Shown here: positions 33,733 to 43,136 of the stretch, piece by piece | Layout of the letters: each line of letters opens with the position of its first letter | How positions within the stretch are numbered: the first letter of the stretch is position 1 | Source of the DNA: Arthrobacter sp. ov407 | GTDB lineage: Bacteria; Actinomycetota; Actinomycetes; Actinomycetales; Micrococcaceae | Assembly: GCF_900102895.1 (NCBI RefSeq) | Contig: NZ_FNGD01000005.1 | Span: 237,490 to 301,489 of the forward strand | Direction of reading: 5' to 3' | Length of the DNA stretch: 64,000 bases | Notes under the pieces: generated by a model | The model's input: the letters and a program-made list of their open reading frames with translations, nothing else | Databases searched by the model: none | Told to the model about the DNA's origin: nothing | Made by a program: the position numbers and the translations under genes

Positions 33733-36066
33733 TTAGCCGAAGTACTTCGGCAGGGTCGCCTCGTGGGCCTCGCGGAGGGCGTCGAGGCTCATGGTCTCGA
33801 CCCCGTTGATCTCCAGCGTGCCGCCCTCGGCGTCCACCACACCGATCCGGACGTGCGCGAACCCGCGGGCGGTGCACATGTCCGTGAAGCGGATTTCCTC
33901 CGAGCGGGGCACCGCGACGACGGCGCGGCCCTGGGTTTCGGAGAACAGCGCCGTGAACAGATCCACACCGTCGCGGTCCAGGACGTCCTGCAGCGCGATC
34001 CGGGCGCCCACGCCGTAGCGCAGGGACGACTCCACGAGGGCCGCGGCGAGGCCGCCTTCGGAGAGGTCGTGGGCGGAATCCACCATGCCGTCGCGGGAGG
34101 CGTTGATCAGGATCTGCCCCAGTTCGCGCTCGGCCTCGAGGTCAACCTTGGGCGGCAGGCCGCCGAGGTGTCCGCGCATGTTGGACCATTCCGAACCGTC
34201 CAGCTCCGCCGCCGTCGTGCCCAGCAGGTAGATGGCCAGGCCGTCTTCCTTCCAGCCCGATGGCGTGCGGCGGGCGACGTCGTCGAACTTGCCCAGCACA
34301 GCCACCACGGGGGAGGGGTGGATGGGGGTGGTCCCGGTCTGGTTGTACAGCGAGACGTTGCCGCCGGTGACCGGGATGCCCAGCACCATGCAGGCGTCGG
34401 ACAGGCCCCGGATGGCTTCGGCCAGCTGCCACATGACGTCGGGATCCTCGGGGGAGCCGAAGTTCAGGCAGTCGCTGACGGCCATCGGGACGGCGCCGGA
34501 GGTGGCGACGTTGCGGTAGGCCTCGGCCAGCGCCAGCTGCGCGCCGTGGTACGGGTCGAGGTAGGTGTAGCGGCCGTTGGCGTCGGTGGCCAGGGCGACG
34601 CCCAGGCCGGTTTCCTCGTCCACCCGGACCACGCCGGCGTCGTCCGGGAACGCCATGGCCGTGTTGCCGCCGACGTAGCGGTCGTACTGCTTGGTGATCC
34701 AGGACTTGTCGCACATGTTCGGCGACGCGACGAGTTCGGTGATCGCGGCGGCCAGGTCCGCGGGGGCGGAGGGGCGGCCGGTGTCCTGCACGGACCCGGT
34801 GAAGGAGTCGGCCTGGACGGAGTCCTGCCATTCGGGGCGGGCGTACGGGCGGTCGTAGACCGGACCGTCGTGGGCCACGGTGCGCGGGTCGACGTCGACG
34901 ATCACATCGCCTTCCCACGTGATAATGAGGCGGCCGGTGTCGGTCACCTCGCCCAGCCAGGAGTACTCCACCGCCCACTTGTCCATGACCGCTTCAAACG
35001 CGGCGATGTTCTCCGGGGTGACCACGGCCATCATGCGTTCCTGCGACTCGGACATCAGGATTTCGCCGGGGGTCAGGGTGGGGTCGCGGAGCAGGACGGA
35101 AGTCAGCTCGACCTCCATGCCGCCGTCGCCGTTGGAGGCGAGCTCGGACGTGGCGCAGGAAATGCCTGCGGCGCCCAGGTCCTGGATGCCTTCAACCAGG
35201 GAACCCTTGAACAGCTCCAGGCAGCACTCGATCAGGACCTTCTCGGCGAACGGGTCGCCCACCTGGACCGCGGGGCGCTTGGACGGCTTGGTGTCATCGA
35301 AGGACTCCGAGGCCAGCACGGAGGCCCCGCCGATGCCGTCGCCGCCGGTGCGGGCACCGAACAGCACCACCTTGTTGCCCTTGCCGGAGGCGTTGGCGAG
35401 GCGGATATCCTCGTGGCGCATCACGCCGACGGCCAGCGCGTTGACCAGCGGGTTGCCCTGGTACACGGAGTCGAAGACCATCTCGCCGCCGATGTTGGGC
35501 AGGCCCAGCGAGTTGCCGTAGCCGCCGATCCCCGCCACGGCGCCGTGCATGACGCGGGCGGTGTCCGGGTGGTCGATGGCGCCGAAGCGCAGCGGATCCA
35601 TCACCGCTACCGGGCGGGCGCCCATGGAGATGATGTCGCGGACAATCCCGCCGATACCGGTTGCGGCGCCCTGGTAGGGCTCCACGAACGACGGCGAGTT
35701 GTGGGACTCGATCTTGAAGGTCACGGCCCAGCCATCGCCCAGGTTGGTGACACCGGCGTTTTCGCCGATGCCAACGAGCATGTCCTTCTTCATTTCCTCG
35801 GTCACCTTGTCGCCGAACTGGCGCAGGTGGTTCTTCGAGGACTTGTAGGAGCAGTGCTCGCTCCACATCACCGAGTACATGGCGAGTTCCGCGCCGGTGG
35901 GGCGGCGGCCCAGGACCTTCACCACCTCGTCGAACTCGTTCTGCTTCAGGCCCAGTTCGGCCCAGGGGAGTTCGGTGTCCGGGGTCTTGGCCGCGTTCTC
36001 GACGGTGTCGATGTTGAACTTCCGGGCGGTCTCCGCGGGCGCCGCCACTGCGGGTGTCTCCGTCAT
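33733..36066 (-). CDS. purL: Phosphoribosylformylglycinamidine synthase subunit II
   Basis: A 777-residue small-type PurL, which works with PurQ and PurS to amidate FGAR to FGAM with ATP and glutamine in purine synthesis. [20 protein letters not shown] holds the catalytic His, and [20 protein letters not shown] and [20 protein letters not shown] are the two ATP-grasp-like PurM-fold halves. The start at 36066 overlaps the purQ stop by four bases; the longer open frame starting at 36423 reads through purQ and is rejected. Confidence 0.97.
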   Translation of the reverse strand: MTETPAVAAPAETARKFNIDTVENAAKTPDTELPWAELGLKQNEFDEVVKVLGRRPTGAELAMYSVMWSEHCSYKSSKNHLRQFGDKVTEEMKKDMLVGIGENAGVTNLGDGWAVTFKIESHNSPSFVEPYQGAATGIGGIVRDIISMGARPVAVMDPLRFGAIDHPDTARVMHGAVAGIGGYGNSLGLPNIGGEMVFDSVYQGNPLVNALAVGVMRHEDIRLANASGKGNKVVLFGARTGGDGIGGASVLASESFDDTKPSKRPAVQVGDPFAEKVLIECCLELFKGSLVEGIQDLGAAGISCATSELASNGDGGMEVELTSVLLRDPTLTPGEILMSESQERMMAVVTPENIAAFEAVMDKWAVEYSWLGEVTDTGRLIITWEGDVIVDVDPRTVAHDGPVYDRPYARPEWQDSVQADSFTGSVQDTGRPSAPADLAAAITELVASPNMCDKSWITKQYDRYVGGNTAMAFPDDAGVVRVDEETGLGVALATDANGRYTYLDPYHGAQLALAEAYRNVATSGAVPMAVSDCLNFGSPEDPDVMWQLAEAIRGLSDACMVLGIPVTGGNVSLYNQTGTTPIHPSPVVAVLGKFDDVARRTPSGWKEDGLAIYLLGTTAAELDGSEWSNMRGHLGGLPPKVDLEAERELGQILINASRDGMVDSAHDLSEGGLAAALVESSLRYGVGARIALQDVLDRDGVDLFTALFSETQGRAVVAVPRSEEIRFTDMCTARGFAHVRIGVVDAEGGTLEINGVETMSLDALREAHEATLPKYFG

Positions 36067-36821
36067 TTGTTGTCTCCCACGATTTTGTTCAGGACAGAGG
36101 TGAAGAACCCGAGGCCCTCGGTGCCGGAGCCGATCTCGGGGCCGAAGCCGGCCTCCACGGCGTGCTCGGGGTGCGGCATGAGGCCCACCACGTTGCCCGG
36201 GGCGTTGGAGATGCCGGCGATGTCGCGGCGGGAGCCGTTCGGGTTGAAACCGACGTAGCGGAACACGACGCGGCCTTCCGCCTCGAGCGCGTCCAGGGTC
36301 TTCTCGTCGGCGATGTACTGGCCGTCCTGGTTCTTCAGCGGCACGGTGATTTCCTGGCCGGCGGCGTAGTCCCCGGTCCAGGCCGTCGTGTTGTTCTCCA
36401 CGCGCAGGACCTGGTCGCGGCACATGAACTTCAGGTGGTCATTCTTGATCATGGAGCCGGGCAGCAGGTGCGACTCGGTCAGGATCTGGAAGCCGTTGCA
36501 GATGCCCAGCACGGGCAGCTTGGCATCGGAGTTGGCGGCGTCGATGATCTTGGACATCAGCGGCGCGAAGCGGGCGATGGCACCGGCGCGGAGGTAATCG
36601 CCGTAAGAGAAACCGCCGGGAATCACGACGGCGTCAACGTCGCCCAAGGTGGTGCCGGCGTGCCAGAGCTCCACCGGGGTGGCGCCGGCCAGCCGGACGG
36701 CACGGGCGGCGTCGCGGTCGTCCAGGGTGCCGGGGAAGGTGACGACGCCGATCTTCGCACCCGCGAGCCGGGGGTGCGCGGCGACGGCAACGGCCTCGCC
36801 GATCAGGGGGAGTTCAGTCAT
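36063..36821 (-). CDS. purQ: Phosphoribosylformylglycinamidine synthase subunit I (glutaminase)
   Basis: A 252-residue class I glutamine amidotransferase. The nucleophile Cys is in [20 protein letters not shown] and the His-Glu pair in [34 protein letters not shown] starts the domain. It gives ammonia to PurL. The ATG at 36821 lies one base beyond the purS stop; the four-residue longer frame is not needed. It overlaps purL by four bases, so all three pur genes are coupled. Confidence 0.96.
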   Translation of the reverse strand: MTELPLIGEAVAVAAHPRLAGAKIGVVTFPGTLDDRDAARAVRLAGATPVELWHAGTTLGDVDAVVIPGGFSYGDYLRAGAIARFAPLMSKIIDAANSDAKLPVLGICNGFQILTESHLLPGSMIKNDHLKFMCRDQVLRVENNTTAWTGDYAAGQEITVPLKNQDGQYIADEKTLDALEAEGRVVFRYVGFNPNGSRRDIAGISNAPGNVVGLMPHPEHAVEAGFGPEIGSGTEGLGFFTSVLNKIVGDNK

Positions 36822-36822
36822 C

Positions 36823-37074
36823 TCAGGCCTCAACGACCTCGACGTTGACGACGTCCTCGATGACCGGGTTGGACAGCAGTGTCTCGGCGGCGTTGCGGGC
36901 CTGGGCCAGGATCTCCTCGGTCACCTCGCCGTCGACCGTGAGTTCAAAGCGCTTGCCCTGGCGGACAGAGCTGAAAGCGGTAAAGCCCAGCCGGGGCAGA
37001 GCACCGACGATGGCCTTCCCCTGCGGGTCCAGAATCTCGGGCTTGGGCATGACGTCGACAACGATCCGGGGCAT
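36823..37074 (-). CDS. purS: Phosphoribosylformylglycinamidine synthase subunit PurS
   Basis: An 83-residue PurS, the usual length. [40 protein letters not shown] and [20 protein letters not shown] match the family. It bridges PurQ and PurL in the FGAM synthase complex. It is the first gene of purSQL. The upstream 276 bp hold the promoter and no recognised PurR-like or riboswitch element. Confidence 0.95.
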   Translation of the reverse strand: MPRIVVDVMPKPEILDPQGKAIVGALPRLGFTAFSSVRQGKRFELTVDGEVTEEILAQARNAAETLLSNPVIEDVVNVEVVEA

Positions 37075-37338
37075 CCGGCAACTCCTGTGCGTGAGCGTTG
37101 GGTAAGGGCGCAGCGGAGTGGTGCCGTCTCACGCCGATCCGCTGTGTGTTGAGGACTGCTTAGTGAATACAGCGTGAAAGGGCGCTCCGCGAGCTTGCAT
37201 GCCCATTCTACCGGCCTCGGTGCGTCCGGCCGTATTCGTGCTGGGAGTGTGAACGCGGCCTCAAGGGCAGGTCCTTGAACTGGAGAAATGGCGTGGCCGG
37301 GGCGGCTGCGCGCTATGGTCCGGGCTGCCGCGGGTCAG

Positions 37339-37344
37339 TAGGAT
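37339..37344 (+). promoter_or_regulatory. -10 box TAGGAT of the small membrane protein gene, leaderless
   Basis: TAGGAT ends six bases before the ATG at 37351. Confidence 0.45.
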
Positions 37345-37350
37345 GTGCGC

Positions 37351-37536
37351 ATGGCTGAGAAACCGAAATCCGTGGTGTTGACTGTCGTGGCCGCTGCAGT
37401 GTTCGCCGGGCTGGGCCGGATGGTCCTGCAGAAGGTCAAGGCCGACCGCGCGGCGAGGGCGTCCAAGGTGGCCGGTCCCCTGGATGAGAAGACCCGTGCC
37501 TGGATCAGCGACGTCGTCAGGACTCCCCGAAGGTAG
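37351..37536 (+). CDS. Small hypothetical membrane-anchored protein
   Basis: A 61-residue protein: MAEKPKSVVLTVVAAAVFAG begins with a short hydrophobic segment that could span or associate with the membrane, followed by a basic, charged tail (LQKVKADRAARASKVAGPLD) and ending in TPRR. No family is recognised. It is supported by codon use and a clear leaderless-type promoter. It lies alone between purS and the subtilase gene. Confidence 0.5.
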   Translation: MAEKPKSVVLTVVAAAVFAGLGRMVLQKVKADRAARASKVAGPLDEKTRAWISDVVRTPRR

Positions 37537-37903
37537 GCCACCGCTAGGCCGCCGGTAGGACGCCGGTAGGCCAGTGGTGTGCCCGCGGACCGTCACGCCC
37601 ACTTCCCCCGCGGACCATCACGGCCGCGTCCACCGCGCTGAGGCGCCGCAGGGGTGCGCGCCCGTGCGGGCCGGAGGTTCCCATTGACGCAGTTCAGCAG
37701 CCTCGCCATCGCATCAAGTCGTGTTGCGTGACAAATTTTAGATACCTCCTTGTGGTCTATGTCATATCTCGCTCTCAGTCTGTACTGTATGAATCGGCTG
37801 GTATCCGTCGGGGCAGGCCGGGCGATCGCCCGGTAAGGTCCCGCCAGTCCGTTGGGCCCGGCAATGAAGCCGGGCCGTTCCTTTACGAAAGGTTCGAACA
37901 CTC
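37537..37903 (+). other. 367-bp region upstream of the subtilase gene
   Basis: No gene is supported here. It holds an AT-rich stretch (about 37725-37795, unusual for this window) that probably carries the subtilase promoter, and two hairpins near its 3' end (see 37855-37892). Nothing else was recognised. Confidence 0.5.
37855..37892 (+). promoter_or_regulatory. Two leader hairpins before the subtilase gene, one covering the ribosome site
   Basis: GGCCCGGC-AATGAA-GCCGGGCC forms a stable 8-bp hairpin at 37855-37876. Next, CCTTTACGAAAGG forms a 5-bp hairpin (37879-37891) that would hide the AAAGG ribosome site of the GTG start at 37904. A role in translation control is inference. Confidence 0.4.
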
Positions 37904-40900
37904 GTGACATCACCAGGAAAGAGCTTCCTTCGAAGCGGGGGACTCCGGAGGGCCGCGGCACTGACCCTGGGCTTGCCGGTTCTTCTGTCCAGCATCGCGA
38001 TCGCCCCCGCCAACGCGGCCCCGGGGCAAGCGCCGGCCGTAGCCGGCGTCGCACAGAAGAACGTTGATCCGAACAACTACAAGGACGGCCGCTACATCGT
38101 TGTCCTGACCGAGAAAGCGGCAGCCACGTATGACGGCGGGACTGCCGGCATGCCGGCCACCAAGCCTGCGCCCGGCAAGAAGTTGGATGCCAACAAGGCT
38201 GAAGTGAAGAAGTACCAGGCGCACCTGGAGCAGAAGCAGGCCCAGGTGGCCGGCAAGCAGGGCGTCAAGATCAATCGGCAGTTCACCGCTGCCCTCAACG
38301 GATTCAGCGCACACCTCACCGCGGATCAGGCCATCAAACTGGCCAAGGACCCCAGCGTGCTGACGGTTGCCCCTGACACGGAAAACGCTCCGGACTACTC
38401 CAGCACCGATTTCCTGAAGCTCAGCGGGGCCAACGGAACCTGGAACACGAAGTTCGGCGGCCAGAACGGCGCCGGCAAGGGCGTCGTCGTCGGCGTCATC
38501 GACACCGGCTACACCCCGTCCAGTGCGTTTTTCGCCGGGGAAGAGGTCAAGCCCCTCGTCGGCCAGCCTGTGGTCGGTGTGCCGTACAGGATGGCGGACG
38601 GCAAGATCGCAATGCTGAAGTCCGACGGCGACACTTTTATCGGTGACTGCCAGAAGGGCCAGGACTTCGACGGTTCTGCCTGCAACTCCAAGGTCCTGAG
38701 CGCGCACTACTTCGCCGAGGACTTCCTGCAGTTCGTGCCCCCGGCCGAGCGTGCTCCGGAAGAACTGCTGTCCCCGGTCGATGTCGCCAGCCACGGCACC
38801 CACACGGCAAGCACGTCGGCGGGCAACGCCAACGTCGAGACCTTCGTCGACGGGCGCAGCTTCGGCCTGACCAGCGGCATCGCGCCGGCCGCCAAGCTCT
38901 CCGTTTACAAGGTCTGCTGGGAAGACACCGACCCCGACACGGGCGGCTGCTACAGCTCCTCGTCCGTTGCCGCCGTCGAACAGGCCATCAAAGACGGCGT
39001 CGACGTGCTGAACTACTCGATCTCCGGTTCTGCGACGTCAGTTATCGACCCGGTCTCGATTGCCTTCCTGAACGCTGCCTCTGCAGGCATCTTCGTCGCA
39101 GCATCGGCCGGAAACTCCGGCCCGACGGCCAGCACTGTCAACCACGGCGGCCCCTGGGTCACCACTGTGGCGGCCAGCAGCTTCTCCCAGGAGCTGCAGG
39201 GCACCGTTGAATTCGCTGACGGCACCAAGTTCCGCGGCGCCAGCATCATGAACAAAGCAGTCAAGGACGCCGGCGTCGTGCTGGCTGCCAACGCGGCCGT
39301 AGCGGCCCCGCCGTCGTCCCCCGCACTGTGTGGTCCCGGCACCCTGGACCCGGCGAAGGTCGCCGGCAAGGTCGTCGTCTGTGACCGTGGCGTTGTCGAC
39401 CGCGTCGCCAAGAGCGCCGAGGTTGCCCGTGGCGGCGGCGTCGGCATGATCCTGGTGAACCTGAGCAATTCCTCGCTGGACACTGATCAGCACGCTGTCC
39501 CGACCGTCCACGTGAACCCGCCGGCCACCGAGGCCATCAAGGCCAAGGTGACCGCCAACCCGGCCATCAAGGTCTCCCTGGTCAACAAGGACACCACCGG
39601 ACTGCCGCCGGAGGCGCAGCCGCAGATTGCCGGTTTCTCCTCCCGAGGCCCGCTGCTGGCCACCGATTCGGATCTGCTGAAGCCTGACGTCACTGCGCCG
39701 GGTGTTGCAGTCCTGGCCGGTGTGTCGCCGATTGGCGCCGACGGTGCAAAATTCGGCTTCCTGTCCGGCACCTCCATGGCGGCACCGCACGTCGCCGGTT
39801 TCGGCGCGCTGCTCCTGGGCAAGAACCCGAACTGGTCCCCGGCAGCGGTCAAGTCCGCCATGATGACCACGGCAGGCAATGTCGTGAACGCCGACGGCTC
39901 CAAGAACACCGACGTCCACGCCACCGGCGCCGGCCAGGTGGATCCGGCACGCATGGTCGCTCCGGGTCTTGTCTACGACGCTAACGAAGAGGACTACTGG
40001 AAATTCATCCAGGGTACGGGGATCAACCTCGGCCTGCCGTCCAGCACCCTGCCGCGGGACATGAACGTCCCGTCCTTCTCGCTGGGCAACCTCACCGGCA
40101 AGATCACCGTGACCCGGACCCTGACCGCCCTGACTCCGGGCGTCTACAAGGTCGAAGCCGATGTGCCCGGAATTCAGGTCAATGTTGCTCCGGCAGCCCT
40201 GAACTTCAAGGCCGCTGGCGAGAAGAAGACCTTCAAGGTCAGCTTTGAGAACAAGAGCGCTGCCCTGGGCAAGTTCGCCATGGGTTCACTGAGCTGGGCG
40301 GGTGCAGGCAAGACCGTCACCTCGCCGATCGCAGTCCGGCCGCAGTCTGTCGTCGCCGCGAAGGATGTCTTCCTGAGCACCGATTCCGGCACCGGCTCGG
40401 GCGACATCAGCGTTGTGTCCGGCACCAACTCGCCCGTCAACATGACGCTGGACGGCCTGTCCAAGGCGGATTCTTCTGCAGTGGAGCTGGTCCCCGGGCC
40501 GTTCGCGGGCCGCGCCGATGCCTCGACCTTCGTCAAGACTGTGAAGGTCCCGGCCGGTGCTCCGCTGGCCAAGTTCTCGGTCATCTCCTCTGACCCGGCC
40601 TCGGACTTCGACATGTGGGTCGTCACGCCAAAGGGCGTCGAGCAGGTGGCGACGTCGTCGTCCAGCGAGACGCTCTCGATTGCGAATCCGGCTGCCGGCT
40701 CGTACACGATCTACGCGAACCTGTACTCCAGCCCGGGCGGCAAGGCCACGAAGGCAAGCGTCGATGCCGCGGTTCTCGGTGCCAACGAGAACAATGCGAC
40801 CATCACGCCGAACCCTCTGGTGCTGCCGAACGGTGAAACAGGCAAGATCACGCTGAACTGGACCGGTCTTAAGCCCGGCTCCTACATCGGACGGATCACC

Positions 40901-41044
40901 TTTGCCGGTGCCAGCGAGCCGACGTTCGTCAGCGTCGTCGTGAACGCTGCAGGCGGTGCCTCGGTGGCGCCGACCTCGGAAGGCTCGGCCGCGCAGTCCA
41001 AGTTCCAGAACCAGGAGCTTGAGCGCCCCAACAACACCATCTAG
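37904..41044 (+). CDS. Large secreted subtilisin-like (S8) serine protease
   Basis: A 1046-residue subtilase. It has a signal peptide (RRAAALTLGLPVLLSSIAIA, then APANAA), an I9 inhibitor propeptide (about residues 60-160: DGRYIVVLTEKAAATYDGGT), a catalytic domain with D200 in VGVIDTGYTP, H297 in VASHGTHTASTSAG and S624 in FLSGTSMAAPHVAGFGALLL. A protease-associated (PA) insert lies between His and Ser (CGPGTLDPAKVAGKVVVCDR). A C-terminal part of fibronectin-like/prepeptidase-type beta domains follows. It would be secreted and mature by autocleavage. The GTG start has a ribosome site in a small hairpin. The region just downstream encodes two subtilisin-inhibitor-like proteins. Confidence 0.93.
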   Translation: MTSPGKSFLRSGGLRRAAALTLGLPVLLSSIAIAPANAAPGQAPAVAGVAQKNVDPNNYKDGRYIVVLTEKAAATYDGGTAGMPATKPAPGKKLDANKAEVKKYQAHLEQKQAQVAGKQGVKINRQFTAALNGFSAHLTADQAIKLAKDPSVLTVAPDTENAPDYSSTDFLKLSGANGTWNTKFGGQNGAGKGVVVGVIDTGYTPSSAFFAGEEVKPLVGQPVVGVPYRMADGKIAMLKSDGDTFIGDCQKGQDFDGSACNSKVLSAHYFAEDFLQFVPPAERAPEELLSPVDVASHGTHTASTSAGNANVETFVDGRSFGLTSGIAPAAKLSVYKVCWEDTDPDTGGCYSSSSVAAVEQAIKDGVDVLNYSISGSATSVIDPVSIAFLNAASAGIFVAASAGNSGPTASTVNHGGPWVTTVAASSFSQELQGTVEFADGTKFRGASIMNKAVKDAGVVLAANAAVAAPPSSPALCGPGTLDPAKVAGKVVVCDRGVVDRVAKSAEVARGGGVGMILVNLSNSSLDTDQHAVPTVHVNPPATEAIKAKVTANPAIKVSLVNKDTTGLPPEAQPQIAGFSSRGPLLATDSDLLKPDVTAPGVAVLAGVSPIGADGAKFGFLSGTSMAAPHVAGFGALLLGKNPNWSPAAVKSAMMTTAGNVVNADGSKNTDVHATGAGQVDPARMVAPGLVYDANEEDYWKFIQGTGINLGLPSSTLPRDMNVPSFSLGNLTGKITVTRTLTALTPGVYKVEADVPGIQVNVAPAALNFKAAGEKKTFKVSFENKSAALGKFAMGSLSWAGAGKTVTSPIAVRPQSVVAAKDVFLSTDSGTGSGDISVVSGTNSPVNMTLDGLSKADSSAVELVPGPFAGRADASTFVKTVKVPAGAPLAKFSVISSDPASDFDMWVVTPKGVEQVATSSSSETLSIANPAAGSYTIYANLYSSPGGKATKASVDAAVLGANENNATITPNPLVLPNGETGKITLNWTGLKPGSYIGRITFAGASEPTFVSVVVNAAGGASVAPTSEGSAAQSKFQNQELERPNNTI

Positions 41045-41068
41045 GCGGAAACTCAACCCGAAGTGACG

Positions 41069-41107
41069 GCGATGGCCGGCGGTTCCTACCGCCGGCCATC
41101 GCTATTT
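41069..41107 (+). terminator. Terminator after the subtilase gene
   Basis: GCGATGGCCGGCGGT and ACCGCCGGCCATCGC form a perfect 15-bp stem with a TCCT loop, followed by TATTT. Confidence 0.85.
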
Positions 41108-41174
41108 AAGGTCAGTCCCGCCGGCCGGCCGGTCCGGCCCGGCCGGTAGCCCGGCAGTTCGGCGGGCCCGGCGC

Positions 41175-41555
41175 CTAGATTGCGCCGGTTGAGCCCGCGA
41201 CTCCGCCCAGCAGCGGCGCCATGGCGCGCCATCGGGCGATCTCGCAGCCGTCGGTGCGGCTGAACACGCTGTGTACTTCGCGGCCCAGGAACCAGCCCGT
41301 GACCACGGCCACTTGGGGTCCGCCGTACTGCTGCGTGCACATTTTTGGCGGTCCCGGCTTGGGAAAGAAGATGTTCTCCCCGAACCGCTGCACGGCCGCC
41401 AGGGCCGCGGCCGCGTCCGGCAGCGTGGACGCCGGGGCGACGCTGCCGCCGTCGGCCGCCAGATGGAAGGTGTACTCCGGCGCTTCCGGTGCCTCCGTCA
41501 GGCGGATCGTGAGGTCGATGTCGTGCCGGCTGGGCCGGTCATGGGGGTCGGTCAT
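41175..41555 (-). CDS. Subtilisin-inhibitor-like (SSI-like) protein, cytoplasmic form
   Basis: A 126-residue protein whose C-terminal half, MCTQQYGGPQVAVVTGWFLG, then VHSVFSRTDGCEIARWRAMA, resembles the Streptomyces subtilisin inhibitor fold, keeping the Cys pair of the second disulphide. The first disulphide pair of SSI is missing (YTFHLAADGG and AAALAAVQ have no Cys), and there is no signal peptide. It is a close relative of the lipoprotein at 42492-43109. It overlaps the preceding gene by four bases, so both are translated together. Inhibition of a protease is possible but not shown; activity in the cytoplasm would be unusual. Confidence 0.6.
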   Translation of the reverse strand: MTDPHDRPSRHDIDLTIRLTEAPEAPEYTFHLAADGGSVAPASTLPDAAAALAAVQRFGENIFFPKPGPPKMCTQQYGGPQVAVVTGWFLGREVHSVFSRTDGCEIARWRAMAPLLGGVAGSTGAI

Positions 41556-42487
41556 TGCCGTCCTTCCGTGCTTTCTTGGGATGCAGTGGCCCGGAGCAGT
41601 GGGGTGAGTTCGTGCAGCAGCCGCTGGCGCAATTCCTGCGCCTCGGCGGCGAAGGCCCGCTGGTATTCAACGTACTCGGCCTTGCCGTCCGGTGTCTCGA
41701 TCCGGATGGCCGGGTAGCCCCATTCGGCGAGGTCGTAGGGCGAGGCCTGCATGTCCATGGCGCGGATCCGCCACGAAAGCTCAAAGCAGTCCATGACCAG
41801 TTCGCTCGGCAGCACGGGCGCCAGCTTGTAGGCCCACTTGTAGAGATCCATATTGGCGTGCAGGCAGCCGGGCTGTTCCATGGACCGCTGGTTCTCCCGG
41901 CTCGGCGCCAGGCCGTTCAGTGGCACGGCATCGGGCGTATAGAAGCGGAAAGCGTCGAAGTGCGAACAGCGGATCCGGTTCTCCTCGACCACCTCGTCCG
42001 TGCGCTCGGGCCCCAGCCGCAACTGCAGGTACTCGTGCCGGAGCTCGAATTTGTCCTGCCGGTAGACCATGGCCCACTCGTGCAGCCCGAAGCAGCCGAA
42101 CTGGGCCGGCCGCGCGGCGGTCCCGGCGAGGATGATCCCGGCGAACCGCAGTGCCTCCCGTCGGTCCCTTAGGAAGGCATCGACGTCGACAGTCACCGCC
42201 GGCGACTCTGCCGGCAGGCCGGCGGCCGCGAGTTCGGCGTCGTCGGCCGCGCGGTAATACTTCCAGCCCGTCCGCGCCGCAGCCTCGGGGCCGTAGAGCA
42301 CGACGCCGGCGCCCGGGTGCCAGCGCAGCAGCTGTCCGGGTTTCTGGGTGTAGTAGGTGAAGAGGAAGTCCTCCACCGGGTGCTTCCGGCCGGCGGAACG
42401 CCGCTCGAGGTAGGGATCCGCATAGCGGCGGACGCGTTGGACGTGGGCGGCCTGGCGTGGGAGCCACTCTTCCTGCTGGAGGTGCAA
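41552..42487 (-). CDS. Conserved protein of unknown function (sometimes named 3-methyladenine DNA glycosylase)
   Basis: About 311 residues. Highly regular, with RQAAHVQRVRRYADPYLERR, HPVEDFLFTYYTQKPGQLLR, QFGCFGLHEWAMVYRQDKFE and QPGCLHANMDLYKWAYKLAP blocks rich in Trp, Tyr, His and Cys. Databases often carry the name 3-methyladenine DNA glycosylase for such proteins, but no helix-hairpin-helix or MPG motif is visible here, so that name is doubtful. Repeated His/Cys could hold a metal. A TTG start at 42487 is assumed, because no ATG or GTG fits. It lies between, and coupled to, the two SSI-like genes, which is unexplained. Confidence 0.5.
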   Translation of the reverse strand: MHLQQEEWLPRQAAHVQRVRRYADPYLERRSAGRKHPVEDFLFTYYTQKPGQLLRWHPGAGVVLYGPEAAARTGWKYYRAADDAELAAAGLPAESPAVTVDVDAFLRDRREALRFAGIILAGTAARPAQFGCFGLHEWAMVYRQDKFELRHEYLQLRLGPERTDEVVEENRIRCSHFDAFRFYTPDAVPLNGLAPSRENQRSMEQPGCLHANMDLYKWAYKLAPVLPSELVMDCFELSWRIRAMDMQASPYDLAEWGYPAIRIETPDGKAEYVEYQRAFAAEAQELRQRLLHELTPLLRATASQESTEGRQ

Positions 42488-42491
42488 GGGC

Positions 42492-43109
42492 TTAGCTCGC
42501 CCCGCCGGATGAGCCCAGGACGTCCTTGGCGGCGTTCCAAGCGGCGATTTCACAGCCGTCCGTTTGGCTGTAGGTCGCCTGGACCTGGTGTCCGTCCACG
42601 ACGCCGGTGACGGTCGCCACCTCCGGGCCACCGTAAATGGCGGGCTGCCCCGTCGCCTGCTGTACGGTCGCCTGCTGGGTGCAGACCCGGTCCTTGCCGG
42701 CCGGAGCCGGGCTGAGGATGGCCGGGTTCTTCTTGATGGCGATGCACGCTGCGGCGGCGTTGGGGTGCTGGCTTTCGGCCGCAGGCACCCCGTTGTGGCA
42801 GACGAGCGTGAAGTTGGCCGCGGTGCCGGTTTCGGACGGTTTGATCATGATGGCGAGTTCGGCGTTGCCCTGTCCCGGGCCGGACGGCAGCGGGACGGCG
42901 GAGGGTGGCGGTGCGGGGGACGTCGTCTCTGTGTCCGGCGAAGGGGAGCCGGACGGCGCTGTGGGCGCCGGGCTGGAGGGGGTTCCCGGCGTCGTGCTGG
43001 TGGAGGGAGAAGGTGTGGGCCCGCCGTTCGGCGTGCAGGCGGCCAATCCGGCCACGGCCATCAGGACGGCCGCCAGGACAAGTGCCGGGCGGCCCGATTG
43101 CGTGCGCAT
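42492..43109 (-). CDS. SSI-like lipoprotein
   Basis: A 205-residue lipoprotein. The signal ends in VAGLAAC (lipobox LAAC), then comes a Pro/Ser/Thr-rich spacer of about 65 residues and a C-terminal domain like subtilisin inhibitor: FTLVCHNGVPAAESQHPNAA with AACIAI (first disulphide pair) and RVCTQQ with YGGPEVATVTGVVDGHQVQ and TDGCEIAAW (second pair). SSI proteins block subtilisin-type proteases by a tight P1-loop fit. The gene is 1.4 kb downstream of a large secreted subtilase, on the opposite strand. GAGGAGG lies before ATG 43109. Inhibitor function is inference. Confidence 0.65.
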   Translation of the reverse strand: MRTQSGRPALVLAAVLMAVAGLAACTPNGGPTPSPSTSTTPGTPSSPAPTAPSGSPSPDTETTSPAPPPSAVPLPSGPGQGNAELAIMIKPSETGTAANFTLVCHNGVPAAESQHPNAAAACIAIKKNPAILSPAPAGKDRVCTQQATVQQATGQPAIYGGPEVATVTGVVDGHQVQATYSQTDGCEIAAWNAAKDVLGSSGGAS

Positions 43110-43136
43110 CAGCAGTCCTCCTCTGTTGTGCACAGT

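Noticed and set aside
33679..36258. Very long plus-strand open frame (859 codons) opposite purL
   Set aside because: It is the antisense shadow of a GC-rich gene: purL is fully conserved in the other strand, and the plus-strand translation is low-complexity Gly/Arg/Val/His without family motifs.
37075..37350. Purine riboswitch or PurR box upstream of purS
   Set aside because: No purine-aptamer core or recognisable PurR palindrome was found by eye; only a general promoter region can be claimed.
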